A DNA stretch of 64,000 bases from a virus, in IMG/VR virus record IMGVR_UViG_3300015371_000004, positions 1 to 64,000 of that record; one strand, written 5' to 3'. Positions 17,222 to 25,477 of this stretch are shown one piece after another. The notes under the pieces are model-generated. The model did not search any database. It was given only the letters and a program-made list of their open reading frames with translations, and was not told the origin of the DNA. The position numbers were made by a program, and so were the translations under genes. Every line of letters starts with the position of its first letter. The stretch's first letter is position 1.

Positions 17222-17454
17222 CCCGCGTCCGCGTAAAGATCCTCGCCCAAGACGGGTTTGGGCCTGTCACCACCCTCTACAAGACCGACCTGACCCTCTA
17301 CGATCGCCGGGACGCGCCCGCCCTGCTCTTTGTGGCCGAGGCCTTCCGGGACCTGCACCGGGCCACATGGGAAGGCCCGCCCCCAGACATGGTCGCGGAG
17401 ATCATTGAGCTGGACGCCATGGGCCGAGAGGGCGCCATGCTGGCGTCGAGCTGA
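17218..17454 (+). CDS. 78-aa hypothetical protein, possible paralogue of upstream gene
   Basis: Same layout as the 82-aa protein: beta strand (TRVRVKILAQDGFG), TLYKTDLTLYD, helix, acidic end. ATGA overlap. Function unknown. Confidence 0.6.
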   Translation: MTRVRVKILAQDGFGPVTTLYKTDLTLYDRRDAPALLFVAEAFRDLHRATWEGPPPDMVAEIIELDAMGREGAMLASS

Positions 17455-17471
17455 GTGGGGTATAACCAACT

Positions 17472-17647
17472 GTGTTTGGCTTCCGCGAGCGCGTGTTCAG
17501 TGACGTCGAGCCCCTGTCTCGGAAGGCGTGGCTCTTCTGGTATCGGAGCGACCATCATGTGCTGCTGCTGGACGCGTATACCGGATCTGGGTCATCCGGT
17601 CGACCAATCACGTCTTCCGGGGCGTGACGATCTTGGAGCGGGTCTGA
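17472..17647 (+). pseudogene. small gene apparently split by a -1 frameshift
   Basis: From GTG 17472 the frame reads as a plausible protein (FRERVFSDVEPLSRKAW, then LFWYRSDHHVLLLDAY) and then degenerates to a stop at 17625-17627. From about 17579 the -1 frame reads well (YRIWVIRSTNHVFRGVTILE) and stops at 17645-17647, one base before the next gene's ATG. A single missing base near 17577-17582, a sequencing error, or recoding would each explain this. No clear slippery heptamer is visible. Confidence 0.4.
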
Positions 17648-17911
17648 ATGGCGTGCCTCTACGAGTACGAGATTCTCTTCGACCTCATCAACGAGAACAC
17701 CAAGGAGCGGTCTACCCTGACGCGGCGCGAGTGGGCCTACAACGTGATGGACGCGGCCACGCAGGGGATCCTGAACGCGCAGCGGGCGGCAGGGTCCTCG
17801 TCGGTGGAGGTCAAGATCGCCCACATCGGGCCCCCGCAGGACCTCATCAACCAGTACGCCAAGGTTGTCCAGTCAGAGATCGAGAACATGCTGGCCCGGA
17901 TCAAGAGCTGA
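17648..17911 (+). CDS. 87-aa hypothetical protein, last of plus block
   Basis: ATG directly follows a TGA. Helical, with YEYEILFDLINENTKE and LINQYAKVVQSEIENMLARI. Its end overlaps the convergent minus gene by 11 bp, marking the end of the plus-strand operon. Confidence 0.6.
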   Translation: MACLYEYEILFDLINENTKERSTLTRREWAYNVMDAATQGILNAQRAAGSSSVEVKIAHIGPPQDLINQYAKVVQSEIENMLARIKS

Positions 17912-18317
17912 GCAGATCGTCCAAGGCGCCGGTCTTCGCGTACGCGGGTGTCGGTGTGGGCGCCGGGTCTTCGTTGCCCTCGTCTGGAGGCACGGGCGCC
18001 GGAGAGGGTTCGAGATAGACAACCTGACCATCATGGACAACCACAGGGGCCCGGGCCTTGCCCAAGAGCCCGCCGTACGTCACGAGAACCGGCGGGCCTT
18101 CTGCCTCCATGGTGAGACCCTGCCCAGACGGAAAGTAGAGGGACGGCCGAGCTTCGTACCGAAGAAAGACCCCCGGCCCAAGAGGGAACACCATCAATGG
18201 CCCGAGGTGCGCGTGCGGCTCCGTGCGCGTGAAGGACACCCGCGAGGGCTCCAGAGACGTCGACCGCAGCTCGATCCATTGCAGCTGGAAGGGCTCGTGG
18301 AACCGGAGCACTTCCAT
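17901..18317 (-). CDS. beta-rich hypothetical protein with Pro-rich tail
   Basis: 138 aa. A beta-sandwich-like first 95 residues (FQLQWIELRSTSLEPSRVSF) is followed by a Pro/Asp-rich linker. Follows the tagged metallopeptidase-like gene with a 1-base overlap. Function unknown. Confidence 0.55.
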   Translation of the reverse strand: MEVLRFHEPFQLQWIELRSTSLEPSRVSFTRTEPHAHLGPLMVFPLGPGVFLRYEARPSLYFPSGQGLTMEAEGPPVLVTYGGLLGKARAPVVVHDGQVVYLEPSPAPVPPDEGNEDPAPTPTPAYAKTGALDDLLSS

Positions 18318-19321
18318 CAGAACCCCAGCCCCGGGCCGCCAGCCGTTGGGTACGGCGGATAGCGCTTGGGTACGCCAAACGGGTCGCGCACCTTCTTGAC
18401 CTTGGCCGTCCCGCGCTTTCTAAGGACGGCCCCGTAGTTTCGAAGTGCTTTCATGGCCCGCGCCGTGAACTTGAGCGCGCGCCGCTTATCGGCGGCAGCG
18501 ATGTGCGGACCGCTCCCTTGTGCCCCCTGAACCCACGGGTGATTACCACGGCGGCTGGTCTCCTGCCTGAGCATGATCTCAGCGCGCTCTTCTTGGTCCC
18601 AAAGCGACCCGGTCTGCAGGAACTCCTTCTTGATGGACTCTCTCCGGAAGGCCGCATAGGCATGACTCAGAAGCCCCTTGCGCATGAACTTCTCTTCGAC
18701 CTGATGGTTCGGGGAGTTCTCGATCGCATGCTGCCATGCGACGATCTCGCTGGCCAGCTCTGAGGGCGTGCTGACGGCGCCGCGGTTGAAGTCCCGGCGC
18801 ATGAGGTGCCCGACCTCGTGGCGGAAGACCGCCTGCACGTCGCCCGCGCTCGCCGGGTCCTTGAGGTCTTCCGGGGTCATCTCCTTGCGCACCTGCTTGG
18901 TGTTCCAGAAGCCGCTGGTCTTCTCGTAGGAGGTCCGCATGGGATCGTACTCGCCGCCGCGTGTCGAGATGTAGACACGGCCCTTTCCCGTGTATGAGAG
19001 GCCCGTCTTGGCGTCCCAGTACTGCTTCTCGCCGTGCTCCGCATGGCTGAGCGCGAGCGGGTCCTGCCGGTAGCCCAACGTGTCGACGACCGGTTCGGGC
19101 TGCTGGCTGTGGAAGACCTCGATCCCCTGCTGGCGGGCCTTGAGGACGTCGGCCTTCAGGTACTCTGGGATCCGGGCGCTGCCCTGCGAGCGTGGGTAGT
19201 GCCGGAGCGAGGGCGCGTCCTGCGAGCAGAACTGGCCGCCATCAGGAGACCCGGCCGGAGCGTGGCAGGGGTTGAACTCCCGGAAGTACGAATCGTTGTT
19301 GCTGGCGGGGATCAGCCGCAC
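18317..19321 (-). CDS. tagged putative zinc metallopeptidase
   Basis: 334 aa. Residues 17-32 carry the recurring tag N-P-C-H-A-P-A-G-S-P-D-G-G-Q-F-C (DNA 19226-19273). HEVGH at 168-172 in a helical context is a gluzincin-type HExxH; E in SELASEIVAW about 20 residues on could be the third ligand. The C-terminal third is strongly basic. No signal peptide. Part of a pair of tagged genes next to the lysis block. An injected protease is an inference from the tag and the motif. Confidence 0.65.
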   Translation of the reverse strand: MRLIPASNNDSYFREFNPCHAPAGSPDGGQFCSQDAPSLRHYPRSQGSARIPEYLKADVLKARQQGIEVFHSQQPEPVVDTLGYRQDPLALSHAEHGEKQYWDAKTGLSYTGKGRVYISTRGGEYDPMRTSYEKTSGFWNTKQVRKEMTPEDLKDPASAGDVQAVFRHEVGHLMRRDFNRGAVSTPSELASEIVAWQHAIENSPNHQVEEKFMRKGLLSHAYAAFRRESIKKEFLQTGSLWDQEERAEIMLRQETSRRGNHPWVQGAQGSGPHIAAADKRRALKFTARAMKALRNYGAVLRKRGTAKVKKVRDPFGVPKRYPPYPTAGGPGLGF

Positions 19322-19327
19322 GGGCTT

Positions 19328-20074
19328 CTACGGGAACGAGGTCGAGACCGATCGAACGACCCGGCCGGATGGATAGCTGCGCGGTTCCCCACGATACCAC
19401 GCCGTTACCGTTTTCCCCTTCAGCCGTCGGTTCAGCTCGGACTTCACGCCTTTGGCCACCGGGCCGCGCCATGAATGGGCGTTGCCAAGAAAGTACGCGA
19501 CGATCGACTCGCCGCTGTCGGCCCCGTAGTTGTCGCTGATCTTGTCCAGCGACCCCAGCGCGTCAAGATACGGCTTGGCCGCGAAGTTCACTTTCTTCCA
19601 GTCCCGGCGAACAATGGACGCGATCGACGAGAGGCTCTTGTCTTGGATCCCCTGAAGGGCGGCCGGAGCGGCCTTGTCTGCTGCCAAATCGCGGGCCGCC
19701 TTGCGCTGCTGCCGGGCACGATTGATCAGCCCCTGTGCCTCCGCACGATGAGCGGCCGTTGACTGAGTGGGCCCGCTACTTCCGGTCGGCGCTTTCGGAA
19801 TGGCTGAGTAGCCCGGCGGCGCGTTGACTGGAGTAGACGGTCCGCTGCTCCCGGTCGCGGGGCTGCCCCGGCCGAAGTCGACGATGGACTCCGACCCACG
19901 CGGGCCGACCCCCGTGGTGCCCGATCCCCGGGGCCCGCCTTCCTTGCCACAAAACTGCCCACCCTCCGGGGACCCACCCGGCTTGTGGCAGTCGTTCATC
20001 TCCTGAAAGTAGTTCAGGAGCCGCGCGCGGTTGCGCGTATCGTCGCTGTTACTCCGCGGGACGAGCGTGGTCAT
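19328..20074 (-). CDS. tagged hypothetical phage protein with conserved helical domain
   Basis: 248 aa. The tag is at residues 27-42 (N-D-C-H-K-P-G-G-S-P-E-G-G-Q-F-C; DNA 19949-19996), then a Gly/Ser/Pro-rich linker (45-105). A helical domain (about 150-230) includes DWKKVNFAAKPYLDAL, then DSGESIVAYFLGNAHSWRG and VKSELNRRLKG. I recall this domain at the ends of other phage proteins, function unknown. It sits between the lipoprotein-side genes and the tagged metallopeptidase. Confidence 0.6.
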   Translation of the reverse strand: MTTLVPRSNSDDTRNRARLLNYFQEMNDCHKPGGSPEGGQFCGKEGGPRGSGTTGVGPRGSESIVDFGRGSPATGSSGPSTPVNAPPGYSAIPKAPTGSSGPTQSTAAHRAEAQGLINRARQQRKAARDLAADKAAPAALQGIQDKSLSSIASIVRRDWKKVNFAAKPYLDALGSLDKISDNYGADSGESIVAYFLGNAHSWRGPVAKGVKSELNRRLKGKTVTAWYRGEPRSYPSGRVVRSVSTSFP

Positions 20075-20077
20075 GGC

Positions 20078-20317
20078 CTACCCTCCCGGGTTCGTTCCGG
20101 CCTGCGAGGCAATGGCGCGAGACAGCGCCTCCCGGACCGTCGCGTTGGCCAGCACCCGTTCGAGAATCTGGTCGCGCTGCTCCGGCGTCAGCTCAACGTG
20201 GGCACCAATCAGCGCTTTGATGCCCCGGACCGCGTCAAACCCGAGCCCAATGAGGATACGGGTAAGGGAGCTGTAGTCGAGCACGAGCTGCTCGATCTTC
20301 TTGGGGTCCAGCGGCAT
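20078..20317 (-). CDS. 79-aa helical hypothetical protein
   Basis: ATG 20317 with GAGGAGGAG about 7 nt upstream. Wholly helical (KKIEQLVLDYSSLTRILIGL...). Overlaps the end of the lipoprotein gene by 83 bp in another frame, which is unusual; both frames have coding character. Confidence 0.6.
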   Translation of the reverse strand: MPLDPKKIEQLVLDYSSLTRILIGLGFDAVRGIKALIGAHVELTPEQRDQILERVLANATVREALSRAIASQAGTNPGG

Positions 20318-20828
20318 GGGTCTCTCCTCCTCGAATCGTGTCGATGATCTTCTGAATTTCGGCGATCGTGGTGTTGCCGAGCGAGAGCAGGTCCCGCTGC
20401 CCATCGGAGACCGCTAAGGTCCCGATGATCGCAACGACGGCCTGCGCTTGGCTCAAGAGGGCGTTCAGCTCAGGCGGCGCCGGTTGGCCTGCGGTCCACG
20501 CCTTGATGAGGATGGCGGCCTTCTTCTGAATCGCGAACGCGTCGGCGATCTTCGCGCTGAATTCCTTGTGCTTGTCGGTCGTGAGCTTGGTGGCGTCCGA
20601 GAGCGGACCCGCGCACGGCGTCGTCGGCGGCCAGCTGGTCGCGATAGGCGTCCCAGCCGCAACAATTTTGTTGTACTGGGCCTCGTTGCAGATCCGCAGT
20701 TCAGTGTCCTGCAAGGTCGTGAGGCGCTTGTCGACAAAGTCGATGGAGAGGATCGCGCGGTCCTTTGGTGGCAGATGCGTTCCACACGACACGAGCAGGA
20801 GAATCAGAGTCAGGCTGAGACGCTTCAT
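20235..20828 (-). CDS. putative phage lipoprotein
   Basis: 197 aa from ATG 20828. Lys/Arg start, hydrophobic core LTLILLLVSC with a lipobox Cys at about residue 15, then a helical periplasmic domain. A lipoprotein beside holin and lysins suggests an outer-membrane (o-spanin-like) or superinfection role, but it is longer than usual o-spanins and has no inner-membrane spanin partner that I can identify. Its C-terminal 27 codons overlap the next gene. Confidence 0.55.
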   Translation of the reverse strand: MKRLSLTLILLLVSCGTHLPPKDRAILSIDFVDKRLTTLQDTELRICNEAQYNKIVAAGTPIATSWPPTTPCAGPLSDATKLTTDKHKEFSAKIADAFAIQKKAAILIKAWTAGQPAPPELNALLSQAQAVVAIIGTLAVSDGQRDLLSLGNTTIAEIQKIIDTIRGGETHAAGPQEDRAARARLQLPYPYPHWARV

Positions 20829-20838
20829 GGGCACCCTC

Positions 20839-21171
20839 TCAAGGTATCCGAATCGGAGCCACATTATGGACCGGACACGCACAGACGTCGATCACATACG
20901 GTAGCACGTGGTCCTTCGACAACCAGATTTCGAGCGTGAACCGGCCCGGAGGAATGTTGAAGAGATAGTACATCCCGTCCCCGCCCGTATACGTCGGGCT
21001 CGACGGCCCGTACTGGGGGTGGTTGAGCCGGACCATAATGCCCTGCGCCGGGTACTGCTGCCCGTTTGGCGCTACCCGGAAGAGCAAGCCGCGCACGGTG
21101 GCCCCGCCACGCGCCTCAGTCGAGACCACGAGGGCGGCGAGGACGAGCGCGATGAGGAGCGCGCGCTTCAA
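20839..21171 (-). CDS. secreted carboxypeptidase-regulatory-like beta protein
   Basis: 110 aa. Signal peptide MKRALLIALVLAALVVSTEA with cleavage expected near residue 20. The rest reads as a transthyretin/CNA-B-like beta-sandwich (VRGLLFRVAPNGQQYPAQGI, then GMYYLFNIPPGRFTLEIW). Probably exported to the periplasm. Role unknown. Confidence 0.6.
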   Translation of the reverse strand: MKRALLIALVLAALVVSTEARGGATVRGLLFRVAPNGQQYPAQGIMVRLNHPQYGPSSPTYTGGDGMYYLFNIPPGRFTLEIWLSKDHVLPYVIDVCACPVHNVAPIRIP

Positions 21172-21809
21172 CTGCCTCCCCCAGCCGCTGCGGTTGCCGT
21201 TGGGGCCGCGGCCGTTGCCGCCGGTACGGCCACCGCGACTTCTGCCCGAGTCGGCACGTACGCCGTCCCCTGATGCAGCGAGGTCATCGTGATGGGCTGC
21301 TTAATGATAATCCGTCTGGCCGCGTGGTCATACTCGGCCACGATGGGCGTCGATCCGTACGACCGATCGGGCCCGAGGGGGACCGTCATCCCCCGGTAGT
21401 CCCGCAGGTCGAGCTGCAGATCAGGGAACTGCAGGCGACCGTCGGCCTCGGTGACCGGGATCTCCCAGCTGAACATCCCCTGATTGAGCACGCTGAGCCG
21501 GGGTGGAATCACCCGGACGTAGATGTCGTTGATATTGGGCTCGGGATCCGACGCGGGCTTCTGGAAGGCCAGCGCACCGGTCACCGTCCACGTGTGAAAG
21601 TGGGCATACTCGGCGGGCCGGTAGTGAAACATCGTCACCATGACGACGAGGTAGCCCGCAAACGCGCCTCCAAACTTGAACGAGTTCCCCTGCCACGTCC
21701 CGCTGGCGTCGCCGGTCGACGGCAGGTACTTGAAGAGCAGAAACGCCGGGACAATCGGCAAGAGCACCGCCGACCAGTTGAAGATGAGGGCGAGGATAGT
21801 CTCGTTCAC
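21168..21809 (-). CDS. membrane-anchored protein with beta-rich domain
   Basis: 213 aa from GTG 21809 (GTGA overlap with the holin stop). Two N-terminal membrane segments (about residues 5-25 and 41-60) are followed by an exposed domain with IYVRVIPPRLSVLNQGMFSW and an Ala/Pro-rich tail. It may be a lysis accessory or an envelope-modifying protein. No family recognised. Confidence 0.5.
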   Translation of the reverse strand: MNETILALIFNWSAVLLPIVPAFLLFKYLPSTGDASGTWQGNSFKFGGAFAGYLVVMVTMFHYRPAEYAHFHTWTVTGALAFQKPASDPEPNINDIYVRVIPPRLSVLNQGMFSWEIPVTEADGRLQFPDLQLDLRDYRGMTVPLGPDRSYGSTPIVAEYDHAARRIIIKQPITMTSLHQGTAYVPTRAEVAVAVPAATAAAPTATAAAGGGS

Positions 21810-22111
21810 GGGGTCAGGAGCGGAAGCGTCGTGTTGGGCGTGGCGACCGGCGGCGCTTTCCCAGCCGCCACCTGCGCCTTCACGTCCGTGATCGTCGTCG
21901 GCTCGCTGGCGGCGGCCGTCAGCAGGTTCAGCCGGTCCTTGTACTTGACCCAGAGCTGCAGCAGGAACGAGGCAATCAGGCCCGCCACCCCGACGATCAG
22001 GAGTTCGTTCTGTTCCGGAGACGCGATGCCCTTGCTGACGAGCCACGCCGAGACGCCCGTCAGGGCATGGCGGAGCAGCCCGGTCAGATAGGACTTGAGC
22101 AGATCAGACAT
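21806..22111 (-). CDS. putative holin
   Basis: 101 aa. Short amphipathic N-terminus (MSDLLKSYLTGLLRHALTGV), two hydrophobic helices (about 15-28 and 38-55), then a charged, Ala/Pro-rich tail. Size, topology and position directly after the endolysin fit a class II holin. The pattern LLRHALTG is one I recall in other phage holins. Confidence 0.6.
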   Translation of the reverse strand: MSDLLKSYLTGLLRHALTGVSAWLVSKGIASPEQNELLIVGVAGLIASFLLQLWVKYKDRLNLLTAAASEPTTITDVKAQVAAGKAPPVATPNTTLPLLTP

Positions 22112-22126
22112 AAGACCTCGGGGGTT

Positions 22127-22687
22127 TTAGGGGTTGACGAGCCTCACCCTTGTGGCCTGCACAAGTCGAGCGGCCGTCTCGGCCACCTCCCGGCACTTCT
22201 GCCACGGAAACTGCCGGTCGTACCCAGACGGGTCGATCTTCCTCCCCGGGGCCACGTGCTCATGGCCGACCACCCGGTCGCCGTCGATCCTGTAGGTCCA
22301 CACGAGGCTTTCCACGAGGGCGTACAAACTGGCCAGCTGGCGGTCGGTGTACCCACTATCGTGGGTCGCAACCAGCTCGACGCCCAGCGAGAACTCGTCC
22401 ACGTGCGGCTCCTTCGTGGGGTCCCCATCGCGTGCCTTGGGCTTCATGGCCGACCGGCCTGCGTGCCACGCGACGTTGTCGTCGTGGACGATCTGGGCGA
22501 CCCGTCCGTCCCGCCCAACCAAGTAGTGCACCGAGTAATGCGAGGCAGGCTGGAGCATCCAGCGGAGCGCCGTCTCGAAGTACATCGACCCGGTGTAGTG
22601 GAGCACCAGCGCCGAGATCGGCTTCTTCCGCGGGCCGAAGTTCGGGCTCGGGTAGAACTCGTACGGCGGTCGACTCAGGTCGGTCAC
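22127..22687 (-). CDS. endolysin, N-acetylmuramoyl-L-alanine amidase
   Basis: 186 aa. Amidase_2/PGRP fold: LVLHYTGS with zinc ligand H30, SVHYLVGRDG, VAWHAGRS, SLGVELV, and GHEHVAPGRKIDP giving the second and third ligands (H142 or H144 and D152). Hydrolyses the amide bond between muramic acid and the peptide. No signal peptide, so release depends on the adjacent holin. A second lysin candidate lies immediately upstream. Confidence 0.88.
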   Translation of the reverse strand: MTDLSRPPYEFYPSPNFGPRKKPISALVLHYTGSMYFETALRWMLQPASHYSVHYLVGRDGRVAQIVHDDNVAWHAGRSAMKPKARDGDPTKEPHVDEFSLGVELVATHDSGYTDRQLASLYALVESLVWTYRIDGDRVVGHEHVAPGRKIDPSGYDRQFPWQKCREVAETAARLVQATRVRLVNP

Positions 22688-22689
22688 AT

Positions 22690-23139
22690 CTAGGACAGCC
22701 TGCGCACGCCGAGAACATCGCTCACCGGAAAACTGGACAGGGTCACCGCGTCTCCCTGATTGCCCCCAACGGCCAGTACCCGGTCTCGCTGCGCATTGAA
22801 CCCGGCGAAAAACGCGACGTGGCCCTGCGCATCCAAGACCTCGGGGCCGGGCTGATTCCCTCCGCCGCGTTTGAACACGACGACGTCGAACCCGATTTCG
22901 GCCTCTCCCAGATCAATCGGCTTCCCGATGCCCAGCCACGACCGCGCCGACAGAGACTTCGAGCGCGGCAGCCGCCAGAGCCATGCGATCCAGTTCACGA
23001 ACGCGGAGCACCATGGGACCTCGTCGTGCCCCGGCCACGTCTGGTCCAGCCGCAGCATCGCCATGACGATCGGATTGTCAGCGAGGCCCGGCGCCTCCTT
23101 CACGCCAATGAACCGTTGGGCCTGATCGAAGGGCGTCAT
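22690..23139 (-). CDS. CHAP/TIGR02594-like peptidoglycan hydrolase
   Basis: 149 aa. PWCSAFVNW supplies the catalytic Cys (C44) and GHVAFF the His (H107); VLAVGGNQGDAV is typical of the same family. Likely a cysteine peptidase/amidase acting on peptidoglycan peptides. Placed 2 bp from the amidase, so the phage has two lysins of different chemistry. Confidence 0.75.
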   Translation of the reverse strand: MTPFDQAQRFIGVKEAPGLADNPIVMAMLRLDQTWPGHDEVPWCSAFVNWIAWLWRLPRSKSLSARSWLGIGKPIDLGEAEIGFDVVVFKRGGGNQPGPEVLDAQGHVAFFAGFNAQRDRVLAVGGNQGDAVTLSSFPVSDVLGVRRLS

Positions 23140-23540
23140 TTGTGGCGCCGTCTCTTCCGAATCTCGTCCGTCCGCAGATTCGCGGCTCTCGCCCCCTTAA
23201 TCTGGCCTTGCGCCAGCCCTTCGGCGTGCGCGACGAGACGCGCATTTCTGACCATCTCGTCCAAGCGCGAATTGACCGACAAATGGGTCTCCTGCGCTTT
23301 CAGGTAGGCCAAGACCGAAGTCAGGGTTGTCCCCGTAAATCCCACAACGAAGATCAGGGGCAGCGCGTTGCCCCCGTCAGGGTTGGCCATCAGCACCCCC
23401 GCAATGGCCAGCAGACCCGCCGCGATCGTCGTAACCACGGCGACGAGGTACGTCTTGGCCATGGACTGCAGTGGTGCAGGCCGCTGTAGGGGGATCAGGA
23501 TCCCGGGAAGGCGTACGTCTTCCTCAGGTGAAAGCGGCAT
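23136..23540 (-). CDS. membrane protein, lysis block
   Basis: 134 aa from ATG 23540. Two membrane segments (about residues 27-47 and 53-73), then a basic cytoplasmic tail rich in Arg/Lys. ATGA overlap with the CHAP-like gene. May be an additional holin or pinholin; not assigned. Confidence 0.5.
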   Translation of the reverse strand: MPLSPEEDVRLPGILIPLQRPAPLQSMAKTYLVAVVTTIAAGLLAIAGVLMANPDGGNALPLIFVVGFTGTTLTSVLAYLKAQETHLSVNSRLDEMVRNARLVAHAEGLAQGQIKGARAANLRTDEIRKRRRHK

Positions 23541-23886
23541 CGTCTTCCTCCTGCTTTTTCTTGGCCACTTGGAGGTCAGCATGAAACCGGTCGGTGAACA
23601 TCTTGAAGACTTTCCAATCGCCGATGATCGCAATAGCCAGCACCAGCAGGTACCGCAACAGGATGTTCTCAAAGCTGGTCAGCGAGAAGGCCACCACACA
23701 GAACAAAATCGCGCACAGCCCGGCCGACTGCCTGAATTTCGATTTCCATGCCGCGGCCAGCTCATCGTCGAGCACGCCGAGCTGGCGGGCCTCCTTCCAG
23801 TCCAGCCACAGGCGGACCAGATACGCGAGCGCGCCGAGCGCGCCGGGCCCGGCCACTAAAAACAAGCTCCACCTAGCTGCGCTCAC
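23524..23886 (-). CDS. membrane protein, lysis block
   Basis: 120 aa from GTG 23886 with AGGAG 5 nt upstream. Three hydrophobic stretches (SLFLVAGPGALGALAYLV, LCAILFCVVAFSL and LLRYLLVLAIAIIG) and a charged acidic tail. Function unknown. Confidence 0.5.
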   Translation of the reverse strand: MSAARWSLFLVAGPGALGALAYLVRLWLDWKEARQLGVLDDELAAAWKSKFRQSAGLCAILFCVVAFSLTSFENILLRYLLVLAIAIIGDWKVFKMFTDRFHADLQVAKKKQEEDDAAFT

Positions 23887-24109
23887 GGTGTCTCCTGAAG
23901 GCGGCATCGGCCACCCTAGACGCGACTTCGAACTCGTCAATGTAGCGCTGGCGGGCCATCTCAGACCGCTCCCGTTCCCGCGCTTCCCGGGCTGTTCCGG
24001 CTCGCTGCTTCCTCAGCTCCGCCTGCGCGCTGGCCGTTTTCTCCTCGTAGACGCGCACCGGTCCACTGATCTGCCGGTCTCTAGTGAAAATACGGTCCCA
24101 GAAGCTCAC
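23873..24109 (-). CDS. 78-aa charged coiled-coil protein
   Basis: Amphipathic N-terminus (MSFWDRIFTRD) and long Arg/Glu helix (AELRKQRAGTAREARERER). No membrane segment. Overlaps neighbours by 4 and 14 bp. Confidence 0.5.
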   Translation of the reverse strand: MSFWDRIFTRDRQISGPVRVYEEKTASAQAELRKQRAGTAREARERERSEMARQRYIDEFEVASRVADAAFRRHRERS

Positions 24110-24390
24110 GGTCCGACCTTTTTCGCCACCTCGACGACCCCTTCAACAGCCGTCTTCATCCCGGTCACGAGGTTCATGTAGGCCGACTTCCACGCCAGCT
24201 TGTCCGCGCGCTCCTCTTCGATCTGCTCGACCCGGACCTCGTCGAGTTTGGCCGCCGCGTCCACGATGGCCTTGATCTCACGGTCCACTTGGGTCCGCCA
24301 GAGGAGGAGGCCCTTGGAACTCAGGAAGACGGCCAACAGCAGCAGCGTGGTGACTGTGCCGCCCGCTGCAAGGAAGTCCGTCCAGTTCAT
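24106..24390 (-). CDS. membrane-anchored helical protein
   Basis: 94 aa. One N-terminal membrane helix (GTVTTLLLLAVFLSSKGLLL) followed by a charged coiled coil. This anchor-plus-coil layout recalls an i-spanin, though the coil is short and its pairing with the lipoprotein 3 kb away is untested. Confidence 0.45.
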   Translation of the reverse strand: MNWTDFLAAGGTVTTLLLLAVFLSSKGLLLWRTQVDREIKAIVDAAAKLDEVRVEQIEEERADKLAWKSAYMNLVTGMKTAVEGVVEVAKKVGP

Positions 24391-24509
24391 TTCGGTTTCT
24401 TTCTGTTCCTATAGTCGCGCCACAAGTTGAACGCGATGTACCCGACTCCAAGAGCGGTCCAGAACGAGTAGTACTTCCAGTCTTTGATAATCGGGCCAAG
24501 GTCCTCCAT
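24387..24509 (-). CDS. 40-aa single-pass membrane peptide
   Basis: Begins at ATG 24509, which overlaps the tail-fibre stop, and ends with a 4-bp overlap to the next gene. MEDLGPIIKDWKYYSFWTAL, then GVGYIAFNLW, then a basic end (RNRKKPK): one membrane segment with positive-inside character. Confidence 0.5.
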   Translation of the reverse strand: MEDLGPIIKDWKYYSFWTALGVGYIAFNLWRDYRNRKKPK

Positions 24510-25477
24510 CAGTTCACCCGCCATGCGATGACGTAGCTGTTCGTGTTCAGCGTCGTCGATCCGCTCGCGTTATTCTGCGCCCACCGGAGTTTCACGTTCC
24601 CGGCGTTCGTACTGTTCACGATCAGCACGTGCATCTGAATCGACGTGCCCACCGTGTCGTCAATGCCGAACGATCCGATGCCGGTATCGGTGATGTCCGT
24701 GGTGGAGAACATCGAGACCGTCGTGGGGATAGAGGTCAGACCAGTCTGATGGCCCGACATCTGCTGCGTCCCAGCCGCGCTCGTCGGCGCATTGACCGTG
24801 ACCTTGATGTCGCCTGCCTCGGTTCCGGATGAGACGGCCAAGTAGAAATCAAAGGCCCACGTCTCGCTGGCCCCGATCGCTATCGTCAGGTGGTCATCGT
24901 CTTGCAGCGCCGAACTCGCTGAGACCGTTTCGGTGGCGGTCTTGCGCGCGAACTTCACATCGAGCAGATTCGTGAAGCTCGCGGTGCTGATCATGTCGAC
25001 GGTTGCGCCGTTCTGGCGGCACTTGAACTTCGTCGTGGACGAGTTGTACCAGCAGTCTCCGTTGGAGAGCGACGAGGGGTCGCCCGCCTGCGAGCCAAAG
25101 TTCAGACCCGCATTCGTGCCGTCCGGATTGAACGTCTGCCGCACCCCATCGGGAAAGGCGATGACATTCGAGTCGTCAATCGTGATACCGCTCTGCTGGA
25201 TACCCTTTGTGCCGCCATCGCCGCGGACGATCGCGTTGTCGGCAATGTTCGCGGCTGCCGTCACGTCACCACTTCCCGCCCCGGTAATCGGGCCGGTCCA
25301 CGTATTCACCGTTCCGCAGAAATAAAATCCGGCCGACGCCCCGGTCTTAACGTAGACACCCCCAACATTGCAGTTTGTGGGGAGCGTACCGCTAGAGGAG
25401 ATGATCGTCGATTGGTACACGCTCCAGATTCCAACAAAGGCCAGAGCAAAATTAAGAGGAAGAAGAAGTTTCTTCAT
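24509..25477 (-). CDS. tail fibre-like protein with N-terminal hydrophobic leader
   Basis: 322 aa. Leader MKKLLLPLNFALAFVGIW, then fibre-type beta repeats (AAANIADNAIVRGDGGTKGI; GIGSFGIDDTVGTS), many Thr/Ser/Asn and few charges. Follows the baseplate hub/fibre gene with ATGA overlap. A signal-like leader on a fibre is odd; it might be the coat-anchoring segment. Probably binds the host surface. Confidence 0.55.
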   Translation of the reverse strand: MKKLLLPLNFALAFVGIWSVYQSTIISSSGTLPTNCNVGGVYVKTGASAGFYFCGTVNTWTGPITGAGSGDVTAAANIADNAIVRGDGGTKGIQQSGITIDDSNVIAFPDGVRQTFNPDGTNAGLNFGSQAGDPSSLSNGDCWYNSSTTKFKCRQNGATVDMISTASFTNLLDVKFARKTATETVSASSALQDDDHLTIAIGASETWAFDFYLAVSSGTEAGDIKVTVNAPTSAAGTQQMSGHQTGLTSIPTTVSMFSTTDITDTGIGSFGIDDTVGTSIQMHVLIVNSTNAGNVKLRWAQNNASGSTTLNTNSYVIAWRVN

